Assembly (NCBI GenBank): GCA_027382625.1
Contig: JAJKFJ010021679.1
Coordinates: 62,001-126,000, forward strand
Reading direction: 5' to 3'
DNA from: Tetmemena sp. SeJ-2015
Lineage: Eukaryota > Ciliophora > Spirotrichea > Sporadotrichida > Oxytrichidae
DNA length: 64,000 nt
This document shows positions 34,951-47,049 of the stretch, one piece after another. Made by a program: the position numbers and the translations under genes. The notes under the pieces are model-generated. The model saw nothing but the letters and a program-made list of their open reading frames with translations, was not told where the DNA came from and did no database searches. Each line of letters opens with the position of its first letter. The first letter of the stretch is position 1.

Positions 34951-37900
34951 ATGCGCAAGAGAAAGAGTACTATCAGCAAAGAAATCATTCAGGAATACCA
35001 GCAGTAAATTAGCTCGATAGATCCTTCTAGCATTTTGAACACTCTCAGCCATGACAATTCTAAACTCTCTGAGAGCACCAAGCTTGAGAATAGGTTCTTG
35101 CCTGCTAAGCAGGTCAAAGGGCAAGGTTTAAGTTCTAATCAAAAGCATCAAACCTTAAAAGAGGAGGATAGGAGCAAAAAGAAGACTCCCAAGCATACTT
35201 TCTCTTTCGGTAACTACGAGGACTCTCATATTTCGGGGTACGCTCAAGGATACCTGCAAAATCAGTCTCATTCTAGATAAGACTTGCATCAAGATCAAGT
35301 AAGAAGAAACATAAGTGAGCTCTTAGACTAAGAGAGCATGCAGCTCTAATCCTTTGAAGACAAAGTTGACAACATATCTGCCATTACTTTTGAGTAGAAG
35401 TAAAGAGGTAAGGTGGGTCAATTGCAAGATGATAGGTCCTTCGTGCTTGAGACAAGTCCTGTTGAGGAAATCAAGTCCATGATTTCATTTGATGGAGGGC
35501 ATCGCAAGAAGCCCAAAAATATCCCCTCCCAAAATCAGGATAGCTCTATCTCATCTTTCCGAAATAATAACAGGTAGTAATAGAAGCAAGATAATAGTAA
35601 GAGGAGAAGTTATTAAGTAATGACAAGTTTAAATATGCTTTGAGAAGTTTGGCTGAGAAGCAAAAGCATCAAACTATCTATGACTAAATCAAAGGAAAAA
35701 AGAGTAAATAATATCTTTAATTATCTTTAAATTAGGGCAGATCTAAAATTAACCCTCAAATAAAATCGTAGCCAGTGAACCTATCTTAATGAATGAGGAA
35801 AGCCATATTAACAGATAGAATGGAAATAAAAATAGTTTATAGATGGAGCTAGAGTAGATGTATTTGTAAAACAAAGACTCGTCCTAAAGAGAAAAATAGG
35901 CTCATTAGCACTTCAATAATTTGCATTATATTAATGAGGACTTGCCGTCCAGATTTAATTAGAGATAGAAAAGGTAAGAAGTGAGGGAGACTGGTATAGA
36001 ACTCTCCTAAGAGTAAAAAAGTGCAATGCAGGATTAGTTGAACCTTCTACATTTCCAACAAAATCTAAGCATGATTGGCAATAAACAGAAAGTCCTTAAT
36101 GTCTAGCATAGCAGTGATTTTGAAAACATGGACAGTGATGACTACCCAGAGATTAATCGATAGGATGATAAGATTCAAATGATAGCGAAATCCTAGTAAA
36201 ATTAAGTTGATCTCTCGAGAGTTTCTAATGATGGAGGCTTAGACGAAGAGGATGAATTTGATCAAGAGATAAAGAACATCATCTTATATCAATATTATTA
36301 AAAATCAGATCCAGAAAAGATCTGTAAGATAAACTTTTGACAGGTGAGAAAAACTTGATACTAGATTAGGACAGAGGTGTAATGATGCAACCACTGAGGA
36401 ATTTAAACTAGTTGTAGAGTAAAATGAGTTCTTTCCTAGAGTCAGATCAGGACTAAGAGGAGCAGTAGACAGATAGAATATTGAGAAGATTTAGTCCTAT
36501 AAACACAAATGAGTAGTTGATTGAAGCAGCAGTCAACTAGAGTAATACCCTTATTCACGAAGGCTCTTCTTCTATCATAAATATCAATAACGATTCTAAC
36601 TTGCAGAGTAAAGTAGATAGCTCAATAAAAAAGAGTTCAAACGCCTAGTCCTCATCTTAGACATAAAGGCTCAACTTTTAATGACATTGAAAGGGAAGAA
36701 ATTAAAATTGACTAGCAATTTAGCTAACCAATTTTTGAGTATAAGTTTAAGGCAAATTCAGAGATAGAAATTAACCAAGCATAGTTTTTGACTTAACAAC
36801 AAGACGATTCAAACTTGTAGAGAAAGTTAAAGCCCAAAATTCAAAGTCTCGAAGATCAGATAAATGAGGACTTTGAAGAAAATAAGCTTGATAGAGAATA
36901 GGATTATATGAACTTTCATGAAGAGCTAGACTTTGATCTAGGAGAGAATAATTTCTTGTCAGTTAATGTACCCTAAAGAAATTCAGATGTAAGGAAGCCA
37001 ATGTTAAGACTGATGTTCGGAGATGAGAAGTTTTTATAAGAGCATGAGTATGAATTGCATGGAATATCTCTTGGAGGAAGTCCAAGAGAGTTTATGGGCT
37101 CAGCACCCTCAACTCATAGATTACTCATGTCAGAAAACCCATACTTCCTTGCAACCAATTTTTATTCAAAATTGTCTAAAGGATTTTTAAATGGATCTAT
37201 CTTTGAGAGAAATCCCTTTAAAGAGTTCACTACAAATAAGTTAAATGAAGTGCTTCACAATAAAAACTATAATGAGATAGTTTAGATGAAAGATGATGCC
37301 ATCAAATTCCAAGAGAAATTAGAGAAAGGTTACATCAATCGTATGGCTAAGGAGAAAGAATTTTCTCCCAAGACTATCTAAAGAAAGAAGTACGAACTTG
37401 AGCGATGGGTATCTGCAGAAAGATCAAAGTCTAAACTCACCTTTTAGCATCCTTACAACAGCTCAAGTGGCTTGATTAATCTCAATGAGGATTTATCGAA
37501 GCCAATAAATGTTTTCGATCTTGAATAGGAGAGAAGAGAGGCTGCCAAAATTATTGCAAATGCAAATCTGAAAGCTTCTGAAATAAAACAAAAGTTAGAT
37601 GCACTTAAGAGTAACATGTCTGAGCATTAAAATGAGGATGGATTGATTCATATTCAAGACTAGTAGTTGAATCTATTTAATCAATAGCCTCTATCCTCAA
37701 GAAGAGCAGTTATTAACGAAGAGGCAAAATCAGAATTCACCTCTAGTCCAAGCTAATTAGATCTTTCTCTTGAAGCAGCCAAGGAATTAAAGCCAGAAAT
37801 AGAGCCTTCAAATACTATTCACTTAGTGAATATTATGAACACTGACTTTGTTTTTTAAGCCTTCCTTTTTTAAGTGACTAGTCTTAATCTTTGGGAGGTG

Positions 37901-39644
37901 TTAACGAAGAAATGCCGACCGTGGTCTTGGAAATAAGTTTTGAAGATGAGGATTTGCTGTATGAAAGCAACGAAAAGTCGATGCAAGAATTCAAACAAAT
38001 GAATGACTTGAGTCATTAAGACTCGCTTAAGCAAGTTCAAGTTGATGAGCTGCCTACATAAACAGTAATTTAAAAGTCTCATAGAGAAGTTTCAGATAAT
38101 TAACAAGAGGTTGTTTAAAATGAGGATTAAAATGAAATCCCGTAATTTATTGGACGCAAAATCAACCGAGATGAGATAAGTGATGCTCTCTAAGAGGAGA
38201 GGATGAACTAAATGTCGGAGCAGATTTTTGATGAATTCTTTAAAAAGGAGCAAGAATAGTTTATCAAAAGAGCAGTTCAAATTTACAATTATTTCTTGCA
38301 CAATTTTAACTTTACTTTAATTTACAACGAAAGAATAGAATCATCTAAAATCATTTAGCACAATCAGTAGAAAAATGCTGAGTAGGCTTCTTCTTAAGTT
38401 GTTTCAGTTTAGCCGATTTAATTTATTTTTGATGAAGGCAATTCAAGCGGACAAGAATATTGGCAGATATGCACATGAAGAATTCAAGGATATAAATTTG
38501 ATGCCAAATTCTAATTTTTCGGAAACTATAAAATAGCTCACATATAATTCTAGAGAGCAAGTCAAAAGGTTAGGCATAGATACTACCATGAGTCTATTGA
38601 GCAATATATTATAGCTGCTTTAAATACTGAAATAAGTTTGTCAATAAACTTTAATGTGATGATAATGAGATTTTCTCGCAGATTACAGTAAGAAGAGAGT
38701 AGTTCTTGCAAGCATTCATTACTCCTATTTACAAAAATCCTTTAGAGATACTCTAAAATCTGCAAAGACCAGACTATGGAGATATCGATAACTAGATGGA
38801 CTTTACAAACTCACTTGCCTATATACTTAACGTTCAGTTATATCTCACTCTTGAGAAGGCTCGAGAAAATGTAAGATCTTTTTGACAATTTCAAATGTTT
38901 ATAGTTGATTCATGAGGCTATTCAGCAAATAAAAAAGCAATTCCTACTTTAGAGTGCAAGCCAACTCCAGAGCATAAGTAATGAGGAGGAACTTACTGAC
39001 TTGATAAGTGAGGCTTAGCACATTCACAATAAAGTTATCTTTGACTGTGTCAATGAGTCGCTAAATCAAGTTCGTCCCTATGGAAACGCAGGAGAACCCA
39101 TGCCTTGGAGTAGAAAGCCCAGAAGGAATTTAATGTTCATGTTTGATACTACGGAAAACTTAGACCAAATACTTATTGATGTTAGATCAAGAGTGGTATC
39201 TTGGTCTAAAACTAAAGCAGGTGCGTTGCCCCCACTTCCGCTGTACCCATCGACGACGAACTTGCAAGTATAGCAAGCAGAGGAAGAGCAGTTTGCGCAA
39301 CTCAGAGAAAAGTGCCTTGCTTAACTACTCGCACAAGATGTAAGGATTAAATCATTAAAGTAACAATATCTTAGTTGGTTTAATAAGAAGAGAGGTGGCT
39401 AGATTACGAAATGGAAGAAACTCAAGTTAAAATCGATCTAAGCGACATAATTTTGGAGCATTTGGTTGGAGAATCTGTGGACATTCTTAATTTAATCTAG
39501 ACTCTCAATCAAAGAGTAATAGTGATCTCCAGAGCTGAGGCAATTTTATATTTTGCCTCATACTTTTAAGTTGGTACTTTACTATTGCTATCGTATTTTT
39601 TGTTACTATTTTCAATTTTAATTAGAAATTAGACGACTCAGTGA
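34951..39644 (+). CDS. Large disordered protein with a conserved-looking C-terminal domain, unknown
   Basis: I do not recognise it. A plausible start is ATG 34951 (MRKRKSTISKEIIQEYQQQ); coding-like sequence also precedes it (KAQNQSQDPNISVQSES, 34800-34870). Long Gln/Ser/Asn/Glu-rich blocks follow, then more ordered segments: EHEYELHGISLGGSP, HRLLMSENPYFLATNFYS, EKGYINRMAKEKEFSPKTIQ and RREAAKIIANANLKASEIK. From about 38.8 kb there is a helical domain: DCVNESLNQVRPYGNAGEPM with a PWSRKPRR motif, LDQILIDVRSRVVSW, and the ending ETQVKIDLSDIILEHLVGES. That end has the look of a C-terminal docking domain seen in long ciliate proteins, but I cannot name it. Stop TGA is at 39642-39644. Several interruptions (35600-35760, 36300, 37850, 38450-38880, 39340-39400) are unresolved. 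Confidence 0.5.
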
Positions 39645-39702
39645 AAAAGAATTCAAGATTTGAATATTGTTAATTTTTAATCAATGCATGTCTCTTAAAA
39701 CT

Positions 39703-40627
39703 TCAATAAGCTGTCTGATTACATTTCCAGTGTCTGAAAGAGTAGCATCCTTATTTATTAAGGATAAAACTACTTATTGTTGCTTATGTTTATAAAGTAA
39801 TTATTTCTTAATTGAAAATGCCTTTAATTTTAAAGAATTACTTTTATACTTTACATTTAATTTTAAAGAAATAATTTTAAAGAAATAAAATTATCAAATT
39901 ATTAAAAATCAATTTTTAAACATAAAATACGTATTTAAATATAAAATTAAATAATTTAAATAAAATGAGATAAAATAATTGCTTTTGGTCCATGCTCAAG
40001 AAGTATTCAAGATAGTCGCCATCTAGAATATTTTTAGGTTCATGATTCATGGACTCAGTCTTTACAGTTCTATAGTTCTATCTCGGGAGCTTTCCATAGA
40101 AGTTTATCTCTAATTTCTCCATGCTTTTTTACAGCATATTCAGCAACTGATAAACTGACTGAGGAATCTGACATACCACTCCAACTGCGCCAAAAATAGT
40201 TCCGTATATTGACTTGTAGCTACATTCCTGTTGGGATTGCAGATCTCTAAGAGCCATTTTTAATTATTAACTGAGATATTCCAAATCACTCATTGCCTTT
40301 TGCAGGTCTATAACTTCAGTATCGATAATCTGCTCTTGCTAAAAGTTAAAATAATTTTAAGATTGAGCTAGTCTTGAAGATTCTTTTGGTTGATTTGTTT
40401 TTCTGATGGTAACTCTTGATTCGGCTGCTTCTTTTCTTCTCATCTGAGATAATACCTTCTTGTCTTTGATTATCTTTTAAAAAGGGAATTAAAAATGGGC
40501 TAATTTAAACTTAAATAAAGATAGGAATTTATTTAGTTAGATTTTAGCTTTTGTTAAGGTAAAAGAATTAATCTTCTGTACTAGGGATATGAAAATGGGA
40601 TATTTTATGATTAACATCTTACTTCAT
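39703..40627 (-). CDS. Small coiled-coil protein, unknown
   Basis: I do not recognise it. The ATG at 40627-40625 opens MKQDVNHKISHF; a frame break then leads into KKVLSQMRRKEAAESRVTIR, QEQIIDTEVIDLQKAMSDLE and a helical segment SIYGTIFGAVGVVCQIPQSV. Coding composition is good to about 39,980 (HEPKNILDGDYLEYFLSMDQ). After that the frame is AT-rich and reaches TGA only at 39705-39703, so the true stop may be earlier after an unresolved interruption. It converges on the preceding plus-strand gene. Confidence 0.4.
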
Positions 40628-40731
40628 AGTGGTAAATCAATAAAAAATGCAAGTCCTCTAATTTTAAAAATGCATTACAGGTAATTTTAATCAGTTTATC
40701 AAATCTTATTCTTTTAAAAAAAAACAAAAAA

Positions 40732-43700
40732 TCATAACTAAATACAATGATTATAGATAGTCAAGGAACCCTCAATAGCTCTGGTGGCTTCTTCTCCAAG
40801 TCTGAGACACGCAGCCAAGTGAAGCTTAAATTTTTGATGATCGTTAGTTGGGTGTAAATTTTTCCAATAGATGAGAAGATTTTGATCTTTATCAAACACC
40901 ATGGAATGGCTTTCGCTTATTTGCAGAAGTGAGTTTACACAAACACTGTTGTTCTCATGAGCGCTATATGAAAGGAACTTATTGTTCTTTGACTCTTTAA
41001 AATCGAAAGTGTAAACTGCCCTCATAATATCGCCCACAATAACTTGATTTCCAACTGACTTTATGTCTGCTATAAATGTACCCACCTAGATCTATTGAAT
41101 CAGATGTAGCTTAATTTAAATATGTTATTAAAATTCTTGCATAATATATTTTTATCTTTAAAGCTTTTTAAAATTCTTCTATCTTTAATCTATATTTGAG
41201 CAAAAATTCATATCTTAATTTTAAAAGTTTCAATAGAAAATCTAATGATATGGTGCTAAGATTAAATGAGAGAAAAATTAAATTGTGATTTTAAATTTCT
41301 TGAGGCTTGATGGAGACTGAATGGATCTGAAGTTAATTATTGACTCCAATTAGCAAATATTTAAGGTCTTCTTTGATTGTGCAAATCGACATCAAAATAC
41401 AAATTAGTAAATTTTAGACTAAATGCTCCCACAGAAACTTTGAGTGAGTTTCTGAACAATTTTCTTTCTGTAGATATCGACTTCTAAGATTATGAGCCTG
41501 CCTTTTGAAGGAAAATCCTCTTGAGGATCTATAATACCTGTACCAATTGCAACTAGTTGGGTCTTGCTCCTCATATTCAATTGAGGGAGGAAACTCTTCT
41601 TTTCAAGCAAGTAGATGCTGTTCGCAGTTTCTGCCTTCGCAAGGTCTAATTAATCCAGGATAAGCATACTTTCTTAGTTAAGTAGAACTATTGAATTCAC
41701 ATCAGAAGTAGCTGGGTTGATAAAAATAATTACACGTAGTATAATAGATGTATTCGAAATTAGGAACCTCAAAAGAGCAGAGCATTAAAGGCTCATTTGG
41801 AATGAGTGTTACCTTATTAGCTTCTTTATCAAACTTGAATTGACTAAGCTAGGTTGATTCAAATTTATCCAACGAGCTGAAAATCAAGTTGCTATCGCTA
41901 TTTACGTGTACAATTATGCATTTCTCATTCGAAAAGAAACTCTGAGGATGCTTGATGTTCTATTCATTCACAAAATGCATCTGCAGCATTTACCTATTCA
42001 CACAATAAAGAGCGTTCTTATTGCTTTCTACAAATATTATTGGACCTTGCTCAGTTTCCAATTTGTGTAAAAGGCACTCCTTCTTTAAAAATAGTTATTT
42101 AATTAATGCTCTGACTTATTATATTCTGATGGTTATTCCAAATCGCCTCTACATGGTCAACCTACTTTAAAAAATATATTACTCTGTTCTTCTAAAAGTA
42201 TTAATTCCAAATCCAAGCTAGAGCTGAGGTACAAACACTTTAGGTTCTTCTGCCATTCATTTAAAAAGCAAAACATTTTTTAGAATTTCAAATCGAATTA
42301 TTTTTTTACCAGAGATATAATTGAATTAATTGAATATATTCTGAGCAAGATGTCTCTCTCAGCATTAATTTAAACTACTCTTCCATCAGGTAAGGAACAG
42401 ACTATCAAGTCTCTATCCTCAGTTGCTATAGCTTGCATAGACCTGACTTCATAAGAAGGGAATTCAAAGTTAAGAGATTCTAATCTCTCCGAAAGATCTG
42501 TATCTCCAGTAGAATTATCTTCATCCACCTCCATTTAAAGTTGCTTGTTTTCACTTGAAGCAGTCTTAAACCTCCTCATTAATTTTTTATTCGCCATTTT
42601 AATAAATAAAGTTTAGTAACTTGGTGCTATATCTCAAGTTTCTCGCATATTTGGCTGTCTGCAAAGAAAGCCATAGATCTCCTTGAGAGTATTTTCCGTG
42701 AAGGAATATAGAGTGCATTAATTGAGTAAAGTGGAGTATCATTTGTTGTGAAGTATATTATTGGACTCTCAGGAGATAAGCAAATGGACGTTATACTGTA
42801 ATTGGATTGATAAAGTTTCTAAGGTCTTCTGAAATCTGGCTAACCTACCTCAGTAGGCTAAATGTCGGAAAGATCTAGAAAATGAATGGAATGTTTGTTA
42901 TCTACGAAGACAAGTAATTTCTTTTCATTCGACAAAAGAGTTATCTCTTCATCGATGAAACAGCAATTATAGTGGCAGATTTTTAAGTCAGGACTCAAAG
43001 TTTGAATCCTATTAGAGAATACAAGAGTCATAAAAATAAAATCATGAAATCTGCATTATCGTGAGAGAAGCATATAACTTTTAAAAGCTTTTCTTTTTCT
43101 GCTACTTATAATTACTAGCTTTGAGAATCTTCATAGATTATCTCAACATTATCTTAGTCTTATAAACTCAGTAAAATAACGATACTTTGTAAATAGAGTT
43201 ATTATCTTTTACTATTCTGAATACACAAATCTGGTTAACTAAAAAATTAAACTCCATAGAATTGCATGAAGATTCTATCATTGACAATGTGTAGTCCTCG
43301 TTCTCTCAGTACTGGCAACTCATTTAAAGAGCAATTACTTAATGGCTTCAAGTTAACAATAAAATATCCATATATAACACCCTTCTTTAAAAAGCTTATA
43401 TGGCTATTGTGGCCTGTACCTCCAACTATTATTAGCTCCTTTTGCTGATTGAGAGATGAAGTATTTTCTCTGAGCGCAATATCCGCTATAGCCCCAAGGT
43501 TTTAAAATTTCTTGTGGATACTCACATAGAGCAAATCTTTGTCACCAGTATTTTCAGTTTCTAATTACAGAATTAAAGAGGTTCCAAGTTTAGATCCGTA
43601 GAAAACTAGGCCATTAAAATTTACTAAAAATTATCTAGATAGTTAAGGGAAGTGCAGCTTGGCAATTTTTATCCAAGAAACTCTATGAGCATGAATTATG

Positions 43701-44905
43701 ACACGTCTTAGTTCATAGCACTGCTGCTATTAGATGTCATTAGATTAATCTAGTTAAGATTAAAAGCAAGTAGATACAAGTCACCACACTCGCTTGCGAA
43801 AATGTATCTCATAAGATGCTATCCTTGCTTAGTTTACTTAGTCTGGCTATCGTATCTATCTATTGCAGCTACTGTGCTAACTTTCATTGGCTTTCTAAGT
43901 TTCTTTGAGACAAGTTTGGACTTGAATCTTCTTTTGAAGCAATGAATATTCTCACTGTCGAAAGCTATGAAACCTCCAAACTCCAACTCTTTTACAAAAT
44001 AGATCTAGAGGCTTTCAAATTCTGCAACTTCATCGCTACCATTTGAGTTTGCGCTAGTCTCTATGTCTTTCTCTTAAATATTAAGGTAGTATTTTCGAAG
44101 TTTGTACTACGAGATGAAATGAGTCTATCCATTGATTTTTGAGGAGGTTTGCTGCGAATAGAATACTCCGATTGCTGAGTTTCCATTATTCTCATCTTCA
44201 AATATAGGCATGATTTGATAAGTCTCTGGATGCTTCACTCTTATATTGAACGCATTGCTTAGAGAGAGCTTGCCATTCAAACTTAAAAGAAGATTAAATT
44301 CTAGTTCTTGATAAGTGGTATGACTTTAAGAATGTTTTCATAGAGCATGAGACCAATATATTTTCCGTTTGCTCCTAAGAAAACTGAAAGGGGAGGGTCT
44401 CTTTTCTATCCTATTGAGTCTTAAATGTTTCCAGTTGACAGGCAAGTAATTCCTTGCTTTACATCGTGCATGAACAGCAAGCAATTGAAATCGGATGTCA
44501 GAACCTAGAGAAATTTATTATACTCTAGATAAGTCTTACAAAGATGTAATCTTGGAGCCTTTTTTCTTGCTGAGGCCTTGAACTTTAAATCATTTTTCCC
44601 GCCTTTTCGATAAAGGGCTCTGATGGGACTTTCAGTATAGAAACTATTTAAAGATAGAAAAAATAATTTGGTCATTCAAAGGAATCTCATAGAACTCTTC
44701 AATAAACTCTCAATATAAATCTAGAACATTAAATTTTATTTGGACTGAGTTTATCATCATCTACTATTTTCATCACTGCTAAAAAGTTAGATTTAGCAAG
44801 GATGAGGTTTGAATCAATCTTGTAGAGTTGCTTTTAATCATTATTTCTGGACACCTATAATTAGCTTTACAACAAAGTTAGGAGAAATTAATCTGAAATA
44901 TCATT
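40732..44905 (-). CDS. DDB1: DNA damage-binding protein 1 (DDB1)-like beta-propeller protein
   Basis: DDB1 is the triple beta-propeller adaptor of CUL4 ubiquitin ligases and acts in UV-damage recognition. N-terminal block DSNLILAKSNFLAV parallels the DDB1 start. KYIGLMLYENILKVIPL followed by NGKLSLSNAFNIRVKHPETY aligns with GLRLYDGLFKVIPL...KAFNIRLEELQVID of DDB1 once a 23-bp IES is removed. The C-terminal CPSF_A part has LVAIGTGIIDPQEDFPSKGR, VGDIMRAVYTFDFKES, DKDQNLLIYWKNL and LHLAACLRLGEEATRAI. These favour DDB1 over CPSF160 or SF3b130. Stop TGA is at 40734-40732. The start is uncertain; an upstream interruption near 44830-44900 hides the first codons. Further frame breaks are present across the gene. 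Confidence 0.8.
44275..44297. other. IES, 23 bp, pointer GAAT (minus strand), in the DDB1-like gene
   Basis: ATTC (plus) at 44275-44278 and 44298-44301. On the minus strand excision joins VIPLIKNQN to GKLSLSNAFNIRV, the DDB1 family order. Without it the frame meets TGA. Confidence 0.85.
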
Positions 44906-44967
44906 CAATCATTATTAGCATTTACAATTTGTTTTGATAGTTGGTCGGCTATCTCTTCCTCACTCAA

Positions 44968-46910
44968 TCAAATAAATTGAGAAATAAAGTTAATATTTAT
45001 ATTGAACCAATGAATGGAGATTTATCAATTTTTGAAAGTAGTAGAAATATTTTTTTCTTTATAAATTAAATTTCATGATATTCTATAATCATTTTTTTAA
45101 ACAAAATATCGCGGGAATAATCATTAATATCAAATTAATAAAAAAGATTAAGTAAAGTTCGCCTGAATAGAGCATGATACGGATCCTGGGTACTTTAGAG
45201 TAGCTTAGTAGAAATATTTTTCCATTAAAATCTCTTTTTTCTAAATTAATGTTTTTAAATAGTTAATTATTCTAAATAGATTGGTAATGCTTCTTTATGA
45301 AGAGAATTTAAATTTTCTAGAGAGTAATAAATCTCATCTATCCTCTTTAAGCAGGAATGTCTCTTTAAGTTCGCTGTCTGCAACAGTTTCTTGATAAAAT
45401 TTTGATTATTTTAAAGCATTTTACTTCTATAACTGCAAGAGTTGCTTCCTGGTAGGGAGCATCCATAAATAAATTATAAAAGTAGAAGAGGCGCCAAGCT
45501 CAAAGCAGTTTCAAATATCAAAGGCTGGTAAAATAGATTCAGACTAGAATTGGTAACTCCAAAGAGCAGTTAATTCCAAAGCACACCCATCATTGGACTT
45601 AAGGTGAAGTTGCTGAAGTTAAACAAAATATTTTAATTAAACATCCCTGACATTAGAGCAAAAGCAGTGGCTTCAATGAAGTTTGGAGTTATTTTAGTAA
45701 ATAGAATCATCATAGGCAGTTGACTAAATGCAAATCCAAAAGTCTGCGTCACAGTTGTCGTCAGAGCTACAAATACCACATCTGGAATTCCTACTTATAA
45801 ATTCCATCTCAGGGCTTAAATAGCATTCATCGCTGCTCCAAAAGCATATAAATTATGATAACACTTTAAAGCATTTATGATGATACTGTAGGTTATTAGA
45901 ATTTTAACTTCGCTGCTCTTTAATTTCCAAGAGAATAAAATCACTCCGCAAATTAGACACCCGTAACTCAGTACTCCTAAAATACTAATCTAGAATTTGG
46001 AAAGTCCAAGAACGTCTATTTGAAAGAAGTATGACATATCCACAAAAGAGGGAACTATAAGACCACTTAAAATTAAAAAGCCGAGACATTTGTATATTTC
46101 TTCAGTTTTAAGAGCCTGAATAATCTCTTTCCAAGTTCTTTTAAAATTTTATGCCAGGCTTTATCCTCCGAAATCATCTTTTTCCGAACACTATTGATCA
46201 TAAACTTAAAATATAGATGGGAATCAGTAGTGGCCGAAATTTAGAATGCAAATACCACCATGATGAGACTAAATAAAGATGCAACAGCAAATGACATCCA
46301 AGGAGTAAGGTATTCAGTGAAATAGGCACCACCAATTGAGCCAGTCATTCCTCCAAAAGCAAGAAAAAACCAATTTAAGATTAGAGAGACTTTCCGCTCC
46401 ACCCTCTAGGTCTCTTCTTGCTTAAGACACAACCAAAGCATCTACGGAGATATCAATGAACGCCATATTCACTGCATTCAAAGTCATTAAGCTAGTAATT
46501 ATGATTTCGTTTCTGCTTAAGTCCAGGGATAGTATTAAATTACAATCCACGGAAGTATTTATTTTCAGTATATATGTGATATAAAAACTCAATTTTTATC
46601 TTTGTTAATATGAAGAGAGTAAAGAATTGTATAATTCCATTTAGAATTATGTAATTTTTCCTCCTAGATCCAAATAAGGGAATATTGTCTGCGATTAGTC
46701 CATAGAGTAGCTTGAATGACCAAGGAAGAGTGATTATTGATATAAGGAACTATGAGAGGTCTGCTTCAAGATTCAAATACAGTTTAAGTAAATCCTTTAG
46801 TGCTAGCATGTGAAACTATCTTAATTTTATTATCTAAAGCCTTGGAGAAAGTATGCAAAGCACATTACAATTATGAGCTTTTGGTCATAAAGTCCTTTAT
46901 ACAAACCCAT
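44968..46910 (-). CDS. BT1-family folate/biopterin-type transporter
   Basis: Twelve-helix major-facilitator relative that moves folates or pterins (BT1/FBT family). ATG is at 46910-46908, MGLYKGLYDQKLIIVMCFAY, then FLQGFRQFHMLALKDLLKL after a 14-bp IES is removed. The family signature LPWSFKLLYGLIADNIPLFG with SRRKNY is clear, as is GIPDVVFVALTTTVTQTFGF..IEATAFALMSGMFN near the last helices. Most of the region between codes for hydrophobic segments with additional interruptions (46140-46450 and 46540-46610). The C-terminal end is unsure: the frame stays open through AT-rich sequence to TGA at 44970-44968, while normal composition fades near 45,290 (HKEALPIYLE). It lies upstream of, and on the same strand as, the DDB1-like gene. 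Confidence 0.82.
46817..46830. other. Tiny IES, 14 bp, pointer AGATA (minus strand)
   Basis: TATCT (plus) at 46817-46821 and 46831-46835. Excision restores frame between AYFLQGFR and the conserved ALKDLLKLYLNLEADLSQF of the BT1 transporter. Confidence 0.75.
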
Positions 46911-47049
46911 TTTAAAAATAATGCTAAATTGTTCTGTAAAAACTCTATTTTTTTAAAAATTTACTGAAATTAGCTAAGTAAGCTCATTGTTCTTCAAGAA
47001 TTTATAAGAAATTTAATAGTTGAAATTACAAAATAAAACACAAACCAAG

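Noticed and set aside
34792..35124. 110-codon minus-strand ORF.
   Set aside because: It lies opposite plus-strand coding sequence of the large disordered protein and has the Leu/Ser/Arg composition of a reverse-frame shadow.
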